Source: Spinacia oleracea | Lineage: Eukaryota > Streptophyta > Magnoliopsida > Caryophyllales > Amaranthaceae | DNA: 64,000 nucleotides | Assembly (NCBI RefSeq): GCF_020520425.1 | Contig: NC_079492.1 | Location: 143,224,361-143,288,360, forward strand | Reading direction: 5' to 3' | In this document: positions 25,119 to 36,861 of the stretch, one piece after another | How positions within the stretch are numbered: the first letter of the stretch is position 1 | Layout: each line of letters begins with the position of its first letter | Program-made: the position numbers and the translations under genes | Notes under the pieces: model-generated | The model's database searches: none | Told to the model about the DNA's origin: nothing | What the model saw: only the letters and a program-made list of their open reading frames with translations

Positions 25119-25347
25119 ATTGTTATTCGGGTAGAACACGTACAAGAGGGGGGGTGAATTGTAGTTTGGAACTTGCTTCTAACTTTTGCGGAATTATAAA
25201 ATAAACTTAAAAGCAAGTATAGAAAATAACGCAAGAGAGAATTTAGCGTGAAAATCAGAAAATTATCAAGAAGACAAAACCACGACCACGAGGGATTTTA
25301 ACGACGAGCTCTCATTCATCAAGCGAACGACCCTGTTACTAACTTAA

Positions 25348-28300
25348 CTAGTTTTGAGCCCATGCGATGCACGGAACTCTCTATTATTTCGTAGTTTGAA
25401 CAACAACCATTATAAAAGTTTCTTTTGCAAACCATTTAATTAAGTAGTATTGTGGTACAGAGTATCATTTGAATTATTGAATATGACAAAATTTGTCACA
25501 TAAAACAGCTACTCTGTATAACTTGTGGATAAAAATGATAAGCACGAGAAGACAATTTTGAAAAAATAAAGGCATAAAAGTGAATGGTTTGTTTTTTAAA
25601 AAAAAAATTGTTTTATTGAATAATAATTTGTACTCGTAGTATTTACAGAGAAGTCTCATTATTCTAATAGTTACATAGAAGTTAAATTCTTTGAACAACA
25701 GTTTTAGTATTACATTCTTTAATAGTTATACCAAACATAACAGATAAAATCAAACAGAATAGTTACAATCTAAAATTATTCATTTTTTAGCTTTTAATGT
25801 TCAGTACACCTAATATAAGAAACAAACATTTTATCCTCATTTTGTTGACGTCCTGCATTCCATACCCATGGCCCTATTCCTTTGCTATGTTGTCGATATT
25901 TGAATCTTATTCTTTTCCCTTTAATCTGCAAAAGAATGGTATTAGTTTTTCATTTTACACACATGTATACTTGAATTGAATCGTAAAATTTTAGTTAGAA
26001 AATAAACATCAAAAGCACATGCAAGACCATATTATAAGGATTGGCAATCTGTATGGAATTCCTTTTTTTTTCTTACGATTGGAGTTCTTGTTTAATGAAC
26101 AGTAAAGAATCTTCATTCCTCACTCTTTTGTAATGTGTAGATCATACCTCCCCTTAGAGTGTGTGCAGAGAACATTAACTGTTGCATATTATCTAATGCA
26201 AAGACATGGACTATAGAATAAGATATATTCACTTATCCTTATCCTTACAGAATTCTAATGCTCACAAAATTATATGCTCGTAATATTGTTTAAACCAACT
26301 CTTGACACATACAATATACCATTTGAAGCCCAATCATCATCATGTCCAAACCATATCTCTGGATCTCCCCTCTAATGCCTAACAGTCATACAATTACTTG
26401 ATTAATTTTTCACCTTTTCTGTAAGTAATGAGTCAAGCACCATTATCAAAGACAAAATTACAAATTCTAGGAAACAAATATTTTTGGAAGGTTAAGTAGC
26501 ATGAGCAGGGTAATATTTTTACAATACTCTCAGTCGGAAATAGAAAAAAAAAATACAAATTCCTTAGTATGCCTCTTTAAAATTATGCAAATGCAGTATG
26601 GTATACTCTCCTACTGTCGAGGTATCATAAGGCCAATCCTTCCCTTGATTGCCTAGCTCATCATATCATGGCCAACCCATATCCCCCTCCAATGTCCTAT
26701 AGATGTGATATATAACACATAGAATGATTTGACTCCTTCTTCTCTATAGGCGAACACTTGAATTGAAGATGAGAAGCGCACACACCATTTTCTTGTTCGC
26801 TCATGATTAGCCAAAAAATCCTTAACCAACTCAGATCACCAGTATGACAGTTGAAATCAATGATCTATAAACCTTTTGCTTGATTGCTCATAGCAGATGT
26901 AAGTCCCTAGATCTTCAATTCATTATCCAAATGTATACACTATACAAAAAATTTATCCCTAAATAGTTACTCTTAAACCTTCTATTTAATTTCTTAACGC
27001 TCTCAATCCAGACTTTACTATCCGAATATATACAAATGGTTGCCACATCCATGCTTGCTGCTTATCTCTAGCAATTACCTAATGCTCCACTATCAGTTGT
27101 CACTCTCCGACTATCTCCACAGTTTCACATAAATCAATTACTACACAGTACACAACCGTTTTTCCTATTCCGAATCCGCTAACTATGAAACAAATGGACC
27201 TCCCGTTTCTAGCAGCAGCGACCATTGATTCACATATCCTTAAACGCACAAATTGAATTACAATCACGTAAATATATGTAACAACAATTTCACATTTTCA
27301 TACCCTGATTAATAACTAACCTACTTCCATCAAAGTTTAATTGTAGACACAAAAATGAAGCGTGAAATTGATTAAAAACATAAGTTGATACAATCCAAAG
27401 AAGAATGAGCACGACTAAAGTGAAAATGGAAAATTGAATACCGTTTCGAAGGTCAATACTGGATTCTTCAGTGTTAACGCTGTAGAGAATGCCTTCATAT
27501 CTGATCTCACTCTTAGATGTCAAACTAATAACACTGCCGATGTAAGATGGCGGATGAAGTCGACTTTGAAGCTTCGGCCGCCATGATTTCAAGTTTTTAT
27601 CTGTGATAGACTCACCATGAGAGATAAGAAGAGAGAGATTTCATTTTTGTTGACTCTGTTTAAAAGTGATTTATATTTCGAATTCAAAACACATTATACA
27701 TTTCATATATGGTGAAGTAGGGAGCATTCTATTGGAAGATTGAATCCAAGAAACAGAAACATGATAGGTGTATCATTTAATGAAAATACGAAGTAGTGTC
27801 GAATGGACATACAAAGCACATATTATATTGCTATAGAGAAAGTGAGTTAATGGGATGAGTGAGGGGTTAATTAACACTACCAGACATAGATTGAAATTTC
27901 CAAAATCCTCACACTTGATCCAACGTTGATAACTTGACAAAATCATAAATCTCATAAAATAAAAACTCCATCCTCTAAATTGTGCAACAGTAAAGTTTAA
28001 TTGTATAAACACACACATTACATGTTCTAGATCAAACCAACTACTACTATTAATTCAAGAATCCAACGCCAAATTGAATGAACATACAAATTACAGGTTC
28101 TAGATCAAACCAATTACTCTTTCAAATAATCCAACCTATACCAACAAATTTCTCCAATCCAGAAAAGATTTTCAAATCAAATAATAAAAATGAGGATTTT
28201 ACGTAATTACCTTCTACTGAGGTTTCCATAATCCAACAAACCAAACACCAAAAAATGTACATATTATTGACTTTTTAACCTAAATTAGCAAAAACAAACC

Positions 28301-28936
28301 CGCAAACTTCATGACCATATAAAATAAAATTAAGAAAACAAAACGAAGCATCAATATTAAACCAAACTTCGTACCTGTTCATAAATTTGGAATTCATATG
28401 CTTTGCAAAATTACTGTTAATTAGTCTCGCCTGCTTTGCAATTTAATTAATCTCGAAAAATCAGAACTGGAGGAAGACGGGGGTAGAGAAATAAATATGG
28501 ATTGAATTGGCGAAGGGAGTAGGAAAGGAAAAACAAAAAATTTAGAAACTGACTTTTTTGGAGAAGGAAAATGAGAAAGAAACTGTAATTTTGTGAGCAA
28601 GGATAAATGACACATGACTACGAAAGAGAAGAAGCGTCGTTTGATTGATTTTAATTTGAGATTTGAAATCTCATAATTGATGGATGAAATTGGTTGATGC
28701 AATTTGGATTTATTAATTTTCCAGAGTTTAAGGTTTGAGGAGAGAGTTGGGGGTTGAGGGTTGAGGGTTGAGGGTTGGAGGAGAGAGTATGCTCGTGAAG
28801 AGACATCTTGTCGTTTCATCTTCGCTGTTAAACCTTTTTTTATTTAATCGACTTTAAAAAAAATGTAATTAAATCTTAAAATTTCAGAGGGGCCACGTGG
28901 CACTCCAACTGGCCTGCTATTAAATATTAGAATAGA
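25348..28936 (-). mobile_element. Helitron (3.6 kb) carrying a DCP5 exon
   Basis: On minus it starts TCTATTCTAATATTTAATAG (5' TC end, 28936) and ends with a CCGTGCATCGCATGG hairpin and CTAG (25348-25351). It sits between A and T, as Helitrons do, and removing it rejoins the SIRE-like LTR. No Rep/helicase is present, so it is non-autonomous. Near its 5' end a TTGAGGG heptamer run occurs at about 28746-28778. The interior is mostly unrecognised except for the DCP5 exon. Confidence 0.65.
27442..27584 (-). pseudogene. DCP5: Captured first exon of DCP5 (LSM14 family)
   Basis: The ATG at 27584 opens [12 protein letters not shown]. After a one-base frameshift the sequence continues [20 protein letters not shown] and then [15 protein letters not shown], the N-terminal LSm domain of plant DECAPPING 5. 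The exon ends at a GTATTC donor with the split codon expected in the parent gene. DCP5 acts in P-bodies in mRNA decapping and translational repression. No further exons are seen, and the frameshift prevents use of the normal start. It lies inside the Helitron, so capture is the likely origin. Confidence 0.75.
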
Positions 28937-30349
28937 TTGGAAACTCTATCAACCCAAGTTCCCCGTGAACTTAGGATCCCATACAAAGAGTATAACATTC
29001 ACGCTCAGTTGTGTTTAGTACTCTCTCAAGACTTCACTCAAAGCCTTACCAAATACAATAGGAACTCACTCAAGTTCCTAACCCAAACTTGTTACAATAT
29101 GTGAGAAGTGTAGAAGAACTGTAAAGGAACAAAAACTTTAGTGTAGGAACTGAAGGAACTTGGAACTGAGGAACTGACTCATAAACGTGGAACAAATATA
29201 TTTTCTTTAATTACCTTCCACGTAAACCAGACTCTGTGGAATGACCGAGAAGTCAGACACTTTGGAATGAATGTTAAGATCCTTTTTTATAATGTTGGAG
29301 CTCCTAACTGCTTCCCCCATAATCTCCTCAACTAACAGCCATATTTCTATGTTCCGAGGCATGTACCCATGACCTCTATAGTTGATGATAACGTGGTATA
29401 TATGAACGTGGAATATAATGTACTTGAGGTACAAGCCAATACCAAGTAATGACTATTAACAGTTATATATGCATCCTAGTTTCTAGGCATGATCCCCATG
29501 ATCCTAAAACCAACCCACTAATTGTCAGTTATATTAAAAGTAATTTATTCTATGACTCCATAGGATGATAGGATTCCCAAGTAAATAGGAACCTAACTGT
29601 TTTACTTACAAACGTTTATTTAGTCTTGACTACCTAGGATTCCCTATTTTATAAGACTCTAATTAATTAATTAATTCCAAGATACCCAAATGAATAGGAC
29701 TCTAATTAATTAAATTAATGATTTCCAAAACATAAAACATATTATCTTATTAAAAATCCTAGACTTAATCAATTACCTTATTTATCTTATTAAGAATCCT
29801 GGACTTAATCAATTACCTTATTTATCTTATTAAGACTTTTAATCAAATTAAAACTCTTAAATAGATTATCCTAAATGCACGTTTATAATCTAAACTTACT
29901 GACAATTAGATTAATGCATACTGACATTATATTTAAGATGCAGACCAAGTTCCTAGATACGAGTTCCTCAGACACAAGTTCCACTTACACGAGTTCCTTT
30001 ACATTGAAGCCCATAATATAAACTCATGCGCTCCAGACTTCTTCTCTTCGAGTTCCCCCTCAGGAACTACTGCTTCTCTTTCGGAGTTCCTCTAGCTCAT
30101 CTGGAGTTCTAGTTCTTCCGCAGGAACTTTGCAACTCCCAACTTTTCTAGAGTTCATCCTTAGGAACTTCTCTACAGTTCCAGCTCTGGATTTTTTGCTT
30201 CTTTGTTATAAGCATCTCATAATCATCAACTTTCCAGTAAGCTCTAATATTGATGACTTGGGCACAACTATTCATTAATGATCCTGTTAGTTGATTACTT
30301 TAGTTTGTCATCATCAAAACCATATTGGCTAAACAGAGTACCTTGGTCC

Positions 30350-31664
30350 TAAAGGAAATAATGCCCTTGGTCCAAATATGCATTCAATGCTAAGTCTAAT
30401 AAATGCGGTTCAGTATTAATTGATTAAAACAAGTTAATAATTCAGTGAGTAGAGGCCGCTTCAGTTCAAGTGTAATTAATAATATTAATCCACGACTTAT
30501 TCTTGACTGAACCCGTAGGGTCACACAAATAGTACGTGAACGGATCAAGTATTTAAGTGAATATATTATTCATTAAATACTCTATTTATGAACATTCAGA
30601 AACGACGGGTCTCGGTTCCAGTGGGAGCTAAAATCGTCAAAAGGCAAAATATAGAATGCTCCGGAAATGATGATATTGCCGAAAACGGAAATATGGATCA
30701 TGACGGAAATATAAATATTATCCAAGTCGTAGATGTTGCCGGAAACGGAAACATGGTACGTTTCGGAAAATATTATCGGAAATAGAAATATTGCCGGAAT
30801 CGGAAATATTACCGAAAACGGAAATATTGTTGGAATCCGAAATAAATTCCGGAATCGGAAAAATTAAATATGTTCGAATCGGAAATAAATTCCGGAATCG
30901 GAAATATTAAATATTTGTTCGAATCGGAAATGAATTCCGGAATCGGAAAACGAATCGGAAGCACGACGACCCATCACGAAGTCAGGCCCAGCGCCCAGCA
31001 AGCCCGCGCGCGAGCAAGACAGGCCTAGCAGCAGCAGCGCCCTCGTTGGCCGCGTGCATGCTGCCAGCGCCCATGGGCCAGCGAGCAAACAAGCAGCACT
31101 CGTGGGCTTGCGAGCTGCGGGCTGCGTAGCAGCGTGGGCTCAAGGGCCACGCATGCACTACCTTGGCAGGTTAGGATTACTTCCTTGTAAAGTAATCTCG
31201 TTTTCCTAATTCTACTCAAATTGGATATTTTGCTAAATCTGAAATACTTAGGTGTTTGATTAAACGTAAAATTCTAATGATATAATTTAACTAGAATCCT
31301 AATGGATTTAGTTATTGGAATCCTAGTAGAATTCTAACTCCGTTATTTCCACCCTATAAATATGTTGTTCATGATCACAATTTATAATGCAATTTAATAA
31401 GTATTCACATACATTAAGTTCAAGAAAGAATTTAATAATTTGCCTAAAATTAATAATAAACTTTCCGAGTGCACATAAAACCTTAGATAATATTCTAGTT
31501 AATTGAATCTGAGGCGGATCCGAACGTGGTGTGGACTATCTACTGAAGGGCAACATTTGATCCTAATTATGCTAATTGACTATGCATGTGGCAATTAATT
31601 TGGATTCCTGGATTTATTGTTTTTCCGCATGAATTATATTGTTTATATTTTTCATAACCTAACA
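30350..31664 (+). mobile_element. Solo LTR (1315 bp) in a Copia gag fragment
   Basis: It starts TAAAGGAAATAATGCCCTTG (normal TG mutated to TA) and ends CATAACCTAACA, with the exact duplication GGTCC (30345-30349 and 31665-31669). It is the same family as the solo LTR at 37591-39055. A CGGAAATATT/CCGGAA tandem array lies at 30650-30960, a GC-rich block at 30960-31160, and a CCTATAAATA promoter at 31352. ORFs on minus in the GC-rich block are by-products. Confidence 0.85.
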
Positions 31665-31985
31665 GGTCCGATGTCATATGAGATGTTGCACCGGTATCCA
31701 TATACCAATTTCCATCCGGCGGAGTGAGAGTGAGAGTGAGGGTGTGCATTGCTGCTTCAATGTGTGTCGGAGTGTATCCAACTTGGGATGGAGGTGCAAC
31801 TGACGTTGCATACGCCTGCTGAGGTCTAGCTCCAAGTATCCCTGGGCCACGGGCTGCTGGTGGACAGGCTTGCTGAGGCCACGGAGCCGATGGGTATGGG
31901 CATGGTGGTGCCACCACGCACTGCTGGTGGACGGGCCTGCTGAGGCCACGGAGCCAATGGGTATGGGCATGGTGGTGCCACCCCC
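31665..31985 (-). pseudogene. Copia gag C-terminus and protease active-site fragment
   Basis: The minus frame reads PPCPYPLAPWPQQARPP-type Pro-rich sequence, then IEAAMHTLTLT and WYMDTGATSHMTSD, the retropepsin DTGA region of Copia polyproteins. Across the solo LTR it continues at 30349-30336 as QGTL. A 66-bp tandem duplication (about 31852-31983) doubles the Pro-rich part. It is the distal part of the gag gene whose proximal part is at 35693-36640. Confidence 0.75.
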
Positions 31986-32342
31986 AAAAGCAGCGATGTA
32001 AAATAGAATAGAAGATCCCATAATGCTTGGCTGTCATAATACATTTGTGTACTTCAAACTCAGTCGATACAAGTTAGGTTTGCACCCAGCATTTAGTAAA
32101 AGGTCACCTAACCAATTGAAAAGATTGCAGCCTGCCATCTGTTAAGGGTACGTGATATCAAATATGAATAGTAGCTGATAGTACAACATAACAACACACA
32201 TGTCACAATCACATACACAGATCCATAACTGTTAAAGACAAATCCCACCACTACAAGAACTAAGATAGCATCTGCGTATTTTAAGATTATAACTGGAAAA
32301 GTGATAAAGTAATAAAAAAGAATCAAGAGAGACTAAGAATAC

Positions 32343-32935
32343 CTCAGACAGAAGCCTGTCTCTTTCTTTGTTTAAGTGTTTAACTTAAATAGCTCAGACT
32401 CAATTATCTCAGAACTACCCATCTCTACTAGTCTCTGCTCCAGCAAGTCAAGGTCATGAGTCAGCTCAGCTACTCTAGCTTTTGCCTCCCTGTATATAAT
32501 GTTGTCATCAATATTATGTCTCAATAACTCTTGGTTCTTCTTGATTTCCCGTGCACTTTCCAATTCATCAGATATTTTCTTCTTCCTCTGACCATAGTTC
32601 TCACGCTGAGATTCTCACTGTGACTTTCTTACTTGTAGCTCTTTTAAGCGCTCTTCTTTCTTAGTCTCATCATACCTGCCAGCAGAATATTATGAAAACT
32701 TCACATGGAAAGAAATCAAAGAACACAAGGACGAAAAAGATCAAAGACATGATTGAGTTGCATACTCGTTTATCTTGGATTTAAGTTTGAGAAGGTCGTC
32801 AACTTCCTGCTGTCGCTTTCTCCATATTTCAGCCTGCTTCTCAAGTTCACCATTAAGTTTTTCTTTAAGAGCGCTATGATAATGAAACACTTTCTGTGTT
32901 TCCTTAGTCAAAGGACTAATAGCCTCTGTAAGTTG
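32343..32935 (-). pseudogene. RAD50: RAD50 fragment, two exons
   Basis: Exon 32766-32935 reads EAISPLTKETQKVFHYHSAL and then LEKQAEIWRKRQQEVDDLLK. The 90-bp intron (32676-32765, GT-AG) joins in frame to exon 32343-32675, which has YDETKKEERLKELQVRKSQ, a TGA, then SAREIKKNQELLRHNIDDN and DLLEQRLVEMGSSEIIESEL. The order and the ELLRHNIDDN motif match the coiled-coil arm of plant RAD50, the ATPase of the MRN double-strand-break repair complex. Near the 3' end a frameshift precedes KERDRLLSE. The stop, frameshift and absence of ATPase ends show a captured fragment. Kept introns mean a DNA-level copy. Confidence 0.8.
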
Positions 32936-33544
32936 CTGCAATTATCAAAAGAAATTAATCTCAACTCATCAAAATTATTTTAAAATTCAAAGATAAACAC
33001 ATAATACTCTGCTTTATATGGCTGAATCAATAAAAAAAAAAGTTGCACAAAAACAATATCAACTGCAGTAGATACAACCAATAGATTCAACTACGATTGT
33101 AGAATACATCAATAGACCTGACTTGAAAATGTTTAATATAAATGGAGCTAGATAATGATTCAACATATCGGTCAAATTCCTTGTGATGTGTCCCAAACAA
33201 TTCACATAAACTGAACAAAACCTAACATTCACCAGCTACCAAAAATAGATCAGATCTTCTTGCATAACAATTAATCTTGTAAATTTCCTTGCTATTTTAT
33301 TCTTAATTTTGGACATAGAACAAAATTAATTTGTAAATATCTGACGAATATTAATTTGTAAATATCTGATGAATATCAATTTGCAAATATCTTAATTTTG
33401 GACATAGAACAAACAGAAATCAACACATTTCAAAGCCAGCAACAATCATAAAACCAAAATAATCAAAACTCAGTCAATTTAAAAATAAAATGCAAATATT
33501 ATGCTCTTCTAAACCAGCAAAATCAGACGATAAGGACTCAACAA

Positions 33545-34024
33545 GAGATGGAAGAAAAGAGAAACTTTCAGGAATTGGACCATGGAAGTATATATAAACT
33601 CACAACATCTGGAGAGATGGAAGAAGAGAGAAACTTTCAGGAATTGGACCATTCAGATTGTTATGCAACAGATTATTGCAAAAGGAACGCGGAGAATAAT
33701 TAACATGTGCCTCTGAGGAAATGATTAAGAAAAGTGTTCTAATTCATTTATAATTTAACTACATACATTGTAGTGACGTTATCTGACATCTTGTTTGAAG
33801 GAACTGCTCCGGTGAACTTATTCCAACTCAAATCTCTAAGATACAGATAGAGAAACAAGTTAAGAAAAAAGGTCTATTATTGTCCATGTCAAAAAAATCA
33901 TGTTGAGTGTTGCTTAATCGAACAGGTACAGCAGAAGAACCAAGCTAGAACTTACATAAAACTAAGATATAGCATCTTGCTAAGATCGGGAACTGCTCCA
34001 CCCAAGCTACAGTTTCTTAGATTT
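33545..34024 (-). pseudogene. LRR receptor-kinase fragment, three exons
   Basis: Exons at 33956-34024 (NLRNCSLGGAVPDLSKMLYL), 33767-33835 (LSWNKFTGAVPSNKMSDNVT) and about 33603-33670 (LHNNLNGPIPESFSLLPSLQ) are LRR units of 69-72 bp separated by introns. This is the pattern of LRR-VIII-1 receptor kinases (At1g06840-like). A 66-bp direct duplication repeats the end of the last exon (33548-33585 versus 33616-33652). No signal peptide, membrane segment or kinase is present. It lies next to the RAD50 fragment on the same strand, so both are cargo of one element. Confidence 0.65.
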
Positions 34025-34176
34025 CTGTTGATCAATAAAAACAGGACAAAACTTAAGCAGACACCAAACATGCTCATCAATGATTTTGTCTCTTCTACTT
34101 TGAGCCTAAGAACCATCAGTGCGGTAAAAGTGTATTTCTAAAATGACTAATGGTTATGACTCATAAGTACAATTAT

Positions 34177-34179
<3 letters not shown>

Positions 34180-34264
<85 letters not shown>
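34180..34264. repeat. (TA)n microsatellite
   Basis: About 42 uninterrupted TA units; the ORF across it is an artefact. Confidence 0.95.
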
Positions 34265-34267
<3 letters not shown>

Positions 34268-34339
34268 CTGAAAAATAGAAAATGAACAAATAGGAAGTAG
34301 AATCAAAGAATTGAAGAATAGAGAAGGAGAAAGGAAAAA

Positions 34340-35440
34340 TTGTTAAAGAATGCATAATGAGAACCGTGCACGTGTTTTTATTTTGTTCTTTTAACACAGT
34401 ATTATAAAAAGAACAAATGAAAAGACTAAAAGAACAAATATAGAGACTAAAAGAACAAGTCAAGTACTTTGTCCCACAATAACACATGATTCAGAATCAT
34501 CATTTTCATCATTCTGTTATGAATTATCAAGCACATTATTCATAATATCTGAAAAAATAATAGGTTAACATGTATAAAAACAAGAAAAAGAAGTCAATCA
34601 AAAGAACAAAGGATAAATAAAAATTAACAAGAAAAACAACACAATAAAATAAAAAGAACAAGTTATGAAACGCAAATGAAATTGAAAATAATAAAAAAGA
34701 AGAATACAATAAAATAAATGAACAAATTATGAAACGCAAATGGTATATTTTTCTATTGTAATGAAACTGTTCTTTTAATACGAGCATAATGAAACCGTTC
34801 TTTTAATACGAGCATATGTTCTTTTAATACGTAAAACTGTTCTTTTCTGGAAAAAAACTCGTAAGTACATAATCAAAATCTTCAAAATCAACGATTTCAA
34901 CGAAATCAGCGTGTTATTACATAATTTGATTCATTAAAATCATCAAATTCATCAAAACACGATTATTACAAAATCAAAATCGTCAAAATAGTCAAAATCA
35001 TCATAAACACAATTACAAAATCAAAATCATCAAAATATACCATCTATTATTACAAAATTGAAAAATTACCTCCCCAAATCTGATTATCACCTGCAAAATT
35101 CAGATTTGAAGAAAAAGAATCAATTAAATTTGATGTTGAAGCAGAAAAATTAACGAATTTTTGGGGATTTTCATTACTTTCTCTCTCTAAAACCCATTTA
35201 AGAAAACCTAGTTCACACTTTCTCTCTCCTCTTCATTGTTTGAATTCAAAACATAAAACCCAGAAGAATATATATATATATATATATATCTCAAAAATAA
35301 CAGCAAATCAAATAAAAATGCGATCAACATTGCTGAAAAGAACAGAGATTTTAATGTTATTTTGTTCAGGGGATTTGTTCTTTTATTCAAGGGCATTGTT
35401 CTTTTTTCTGGGAATTTAATGAAAACGCGTGTTTTGTGTT
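34340..35440. repeat. Leader-like region related to the ULP1 element flank
   Basis: GAGAACCGTGCACGTG, followed by TTTTGTTCTTTT, at about 34360 parallels GAGAACTGTGCACTTA and TTTTTGTTCTTTT at 785. AAAAGAACA and TGTTCTTTT words are scattered to 34850 and again at 35330-35410, and the TTTCTCTCTCTAAAAC leader at about 35178 parallels 648-662. I infer a deleted relative of the 5' end of the ULP1-bearing element. No coding exons of the protease are present. Confidence 0.5.
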
Positions 35441-35692
35441 TAATGTTGGTCGTTTTGATCCCGGTGCACCTAGAGCTACGTGCACACGCCTGCACCATCA
35501 AAATTGCGATAAATTAGAGGCTATTACAGCAAACACGAAAATTCCCCCTGCAAAAACACTTATTGCAGAGAACATTATAATTGTACGCTGCAAAAACTCT
35601 TGACCCGCGTTGACTGACTACTTGTTGAAGCGAATTCATACATGTACGCTGTGACAAGGGGGCTGCAACAGGGGTTTTTTCTACTAGTGATT

Positions 35693-36640
35693 GTTGCTTC
35701 CATTGTCCATGTGGGTATGGTACGGGCTGAAAATAAATTGGCTGAGGCTGCCATTGGGGTTGAGGGGTGTCACCGGTGGTGTGAGACCCACCACCACCAT
35801 TACGGTTGTTGCCACGGTGGTTGGGGTTGCTTCCTTTGCCATAATTCTTCTTTTTGTTTCTATTATAGTTGTTCCTTCCATTAGAACCATTAGAGGATGA
35901 ATACGAATTATGGTTACTTGAGTTACATTCCACGTGAGAGGAAGATCCGGAGCCGGTAGAGGCCACTAGCGCCGCACCACCACCTTCCTTCGAAGCCCTA
36001 TTTTTCATTGTTCTTTCAGCAAGCTTGATACGAGAATGTGCTTTCTCAAAGGGTGGAATAGGATCTTGATTCTGAATATAATCAACTGTGCGAGTAAGAT
36101 TCGGGTAAGCCTCCAATGAGCCGAAGGACCAGTCGGCTATTTGATATAGGGGCATCAAGATCGCTAAGTCGGCCCGCTAAATTTTTGACACGGTTGCAAT
36201 ATGTCTCAGCATTAGGGAAGTTGTTGAGATTAGCGACTGCCAATTCATCCTCGAGATGGGTGGCACGAGACCCTTTGTTGTCTTGAAAGACACCTTCCAA
36301 TCGATTCCAAGCTTGGGCAGCAGTGTCATCTTTATGCAAGATGGATGGGAAAAGGTCGGATGATATAGACCCATATATCCAAGTGAGCACCGCAACATCT
36401 AGGCGATTGTAGAGATCACGGTCGGCGGCACGTAAAGCATCCACCTTGGCCTTGGCAGCCGCCTCGGTGGGTGGGATAATATGATGAAGAAGGAGTGCAC
36501 CCTAGCTTGGACTTTGAACAGAGTGGCCCATGAATGATAGATAGAGGTCACAATCGACGTCCAACGTAATAGTGATCAAGCTTTTCACGTTAGTGATGGA
36601 GAAGAAGAGAGAACGAGGGGAGATGGTCACTGTGGCTAGG
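35693..36640 (-). pseudogene. Copia gag (UBN2) proximal part
   Basis: The minus frames read MDALRAADRDLYNRLDVAVL, then DDTAAQAWNRLEGVFQDNKG and LSDLDAPISNSRLVLRLIGG. A frameshift near 36100 leads to the linker with Asn/Gly-rich sequence and QPQPIYFQPVPYPHGQWKQQ. This is the gag of an Ale-like Copia element. It is cut at 35692 by the CACTA-like end and resumes at 31985. Confidence 0.75.
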
Positions 36641-36672
36641 AAGAGAGAGTAGGAAACCCTAGTCTGGTACCA

Positions 36673-36861
36673 TGTTGGAAGATATTTCCTTGATCTTTAT
36701 TCCATATTACAAAGTCAATATATACAAGTACACTAGCACAATCGTAGGCTAGAGATCAGCAACTGATTATTCTGTTAACATAATCCAGGCTATTAATTAG
36801 GAATCTAAATATACAATGTTGACTTTAATATTTGCATAATATACGGTATCTATCAATGACA
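36673..36861 (-). repeat. 5' LTR of the Ale-like Copia element (189 bp)
   Basis: On + it starts TGTTGGAAGATATTTCC and ends CTATCAATGACA; minus runs TGTCATTGATAG to CTTCCAACA. A primer-binding-site-like TGGTACCAGA lies just inside (36664-36672). The 3' LTR is not in the window. Confidence 0.65.

Larger units (their letters stand above)
25121..30335 (-). mobile_element. SIRE-like Copia 5' LTR, split by a Helitron
   Basis: On + it starts TGTTATTCGGG, directly beside a near-perfect Met-tRNA primer-binding site (25106-25118, minus TGGTATCAGAGCC), and ends GGCTAAACA (30335). Minus therefore runs TGTTTAGCC to CGAATAACA. The minus start contains TTTTGATGATGACAAA, which I associate with SIRE/Maximus Copia LTRs. 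Excluding the Helitron at 25348-28936 the LTR is about 1.6 kb. AGTTCC/GGAACT words are very dense at 28950-30190. The internal region survives only to about 24955. The LTR interrupts the Copia gag fragment at 30336. Confidence 0.6.
31985..35689. mobile_element. Insertion carrying host-gene fragments, CACTA-like right end
   Basis: This block separates the two halves of the Copia gag gene. Its right end on + reads TTTTTTCTACTAGTG (to 35689); on minus that is CACTAGTAGAAAAAA, a CACTA/CMC terminus. CACTACAAGAA at 32249 could be an opposite end, but the flanking 3 bp do not match (CAC versus ATT), so the left border is unsettled. Inside are RAD50 and LRR-kinase exons (all minus), a TA microsatellite, and a leader similar to the ULP1 element. 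It may be two nested elements. Confidence 0.5.

Noticed and set aside
28421-28819. 132-codon ORF on minus, Ser/Pro-rich
   Set aside because: It is a low-complexity CT-rich leader region in the Helitron with no domain and no supporting splice context.
32249-32260. CACTACAAGAA as the left end of the CACTA element ending at 35689
   Set aside because: The end sequence fits, but the 3-bp flanks differ (CAC versus ATT) and the Copia gag homology already stops about 260 bp further left.
35642-35900. ORFs on + opposite the Copia gag linker
   Set aside because: Antisense of the Asn/Gly-rich gag segment.
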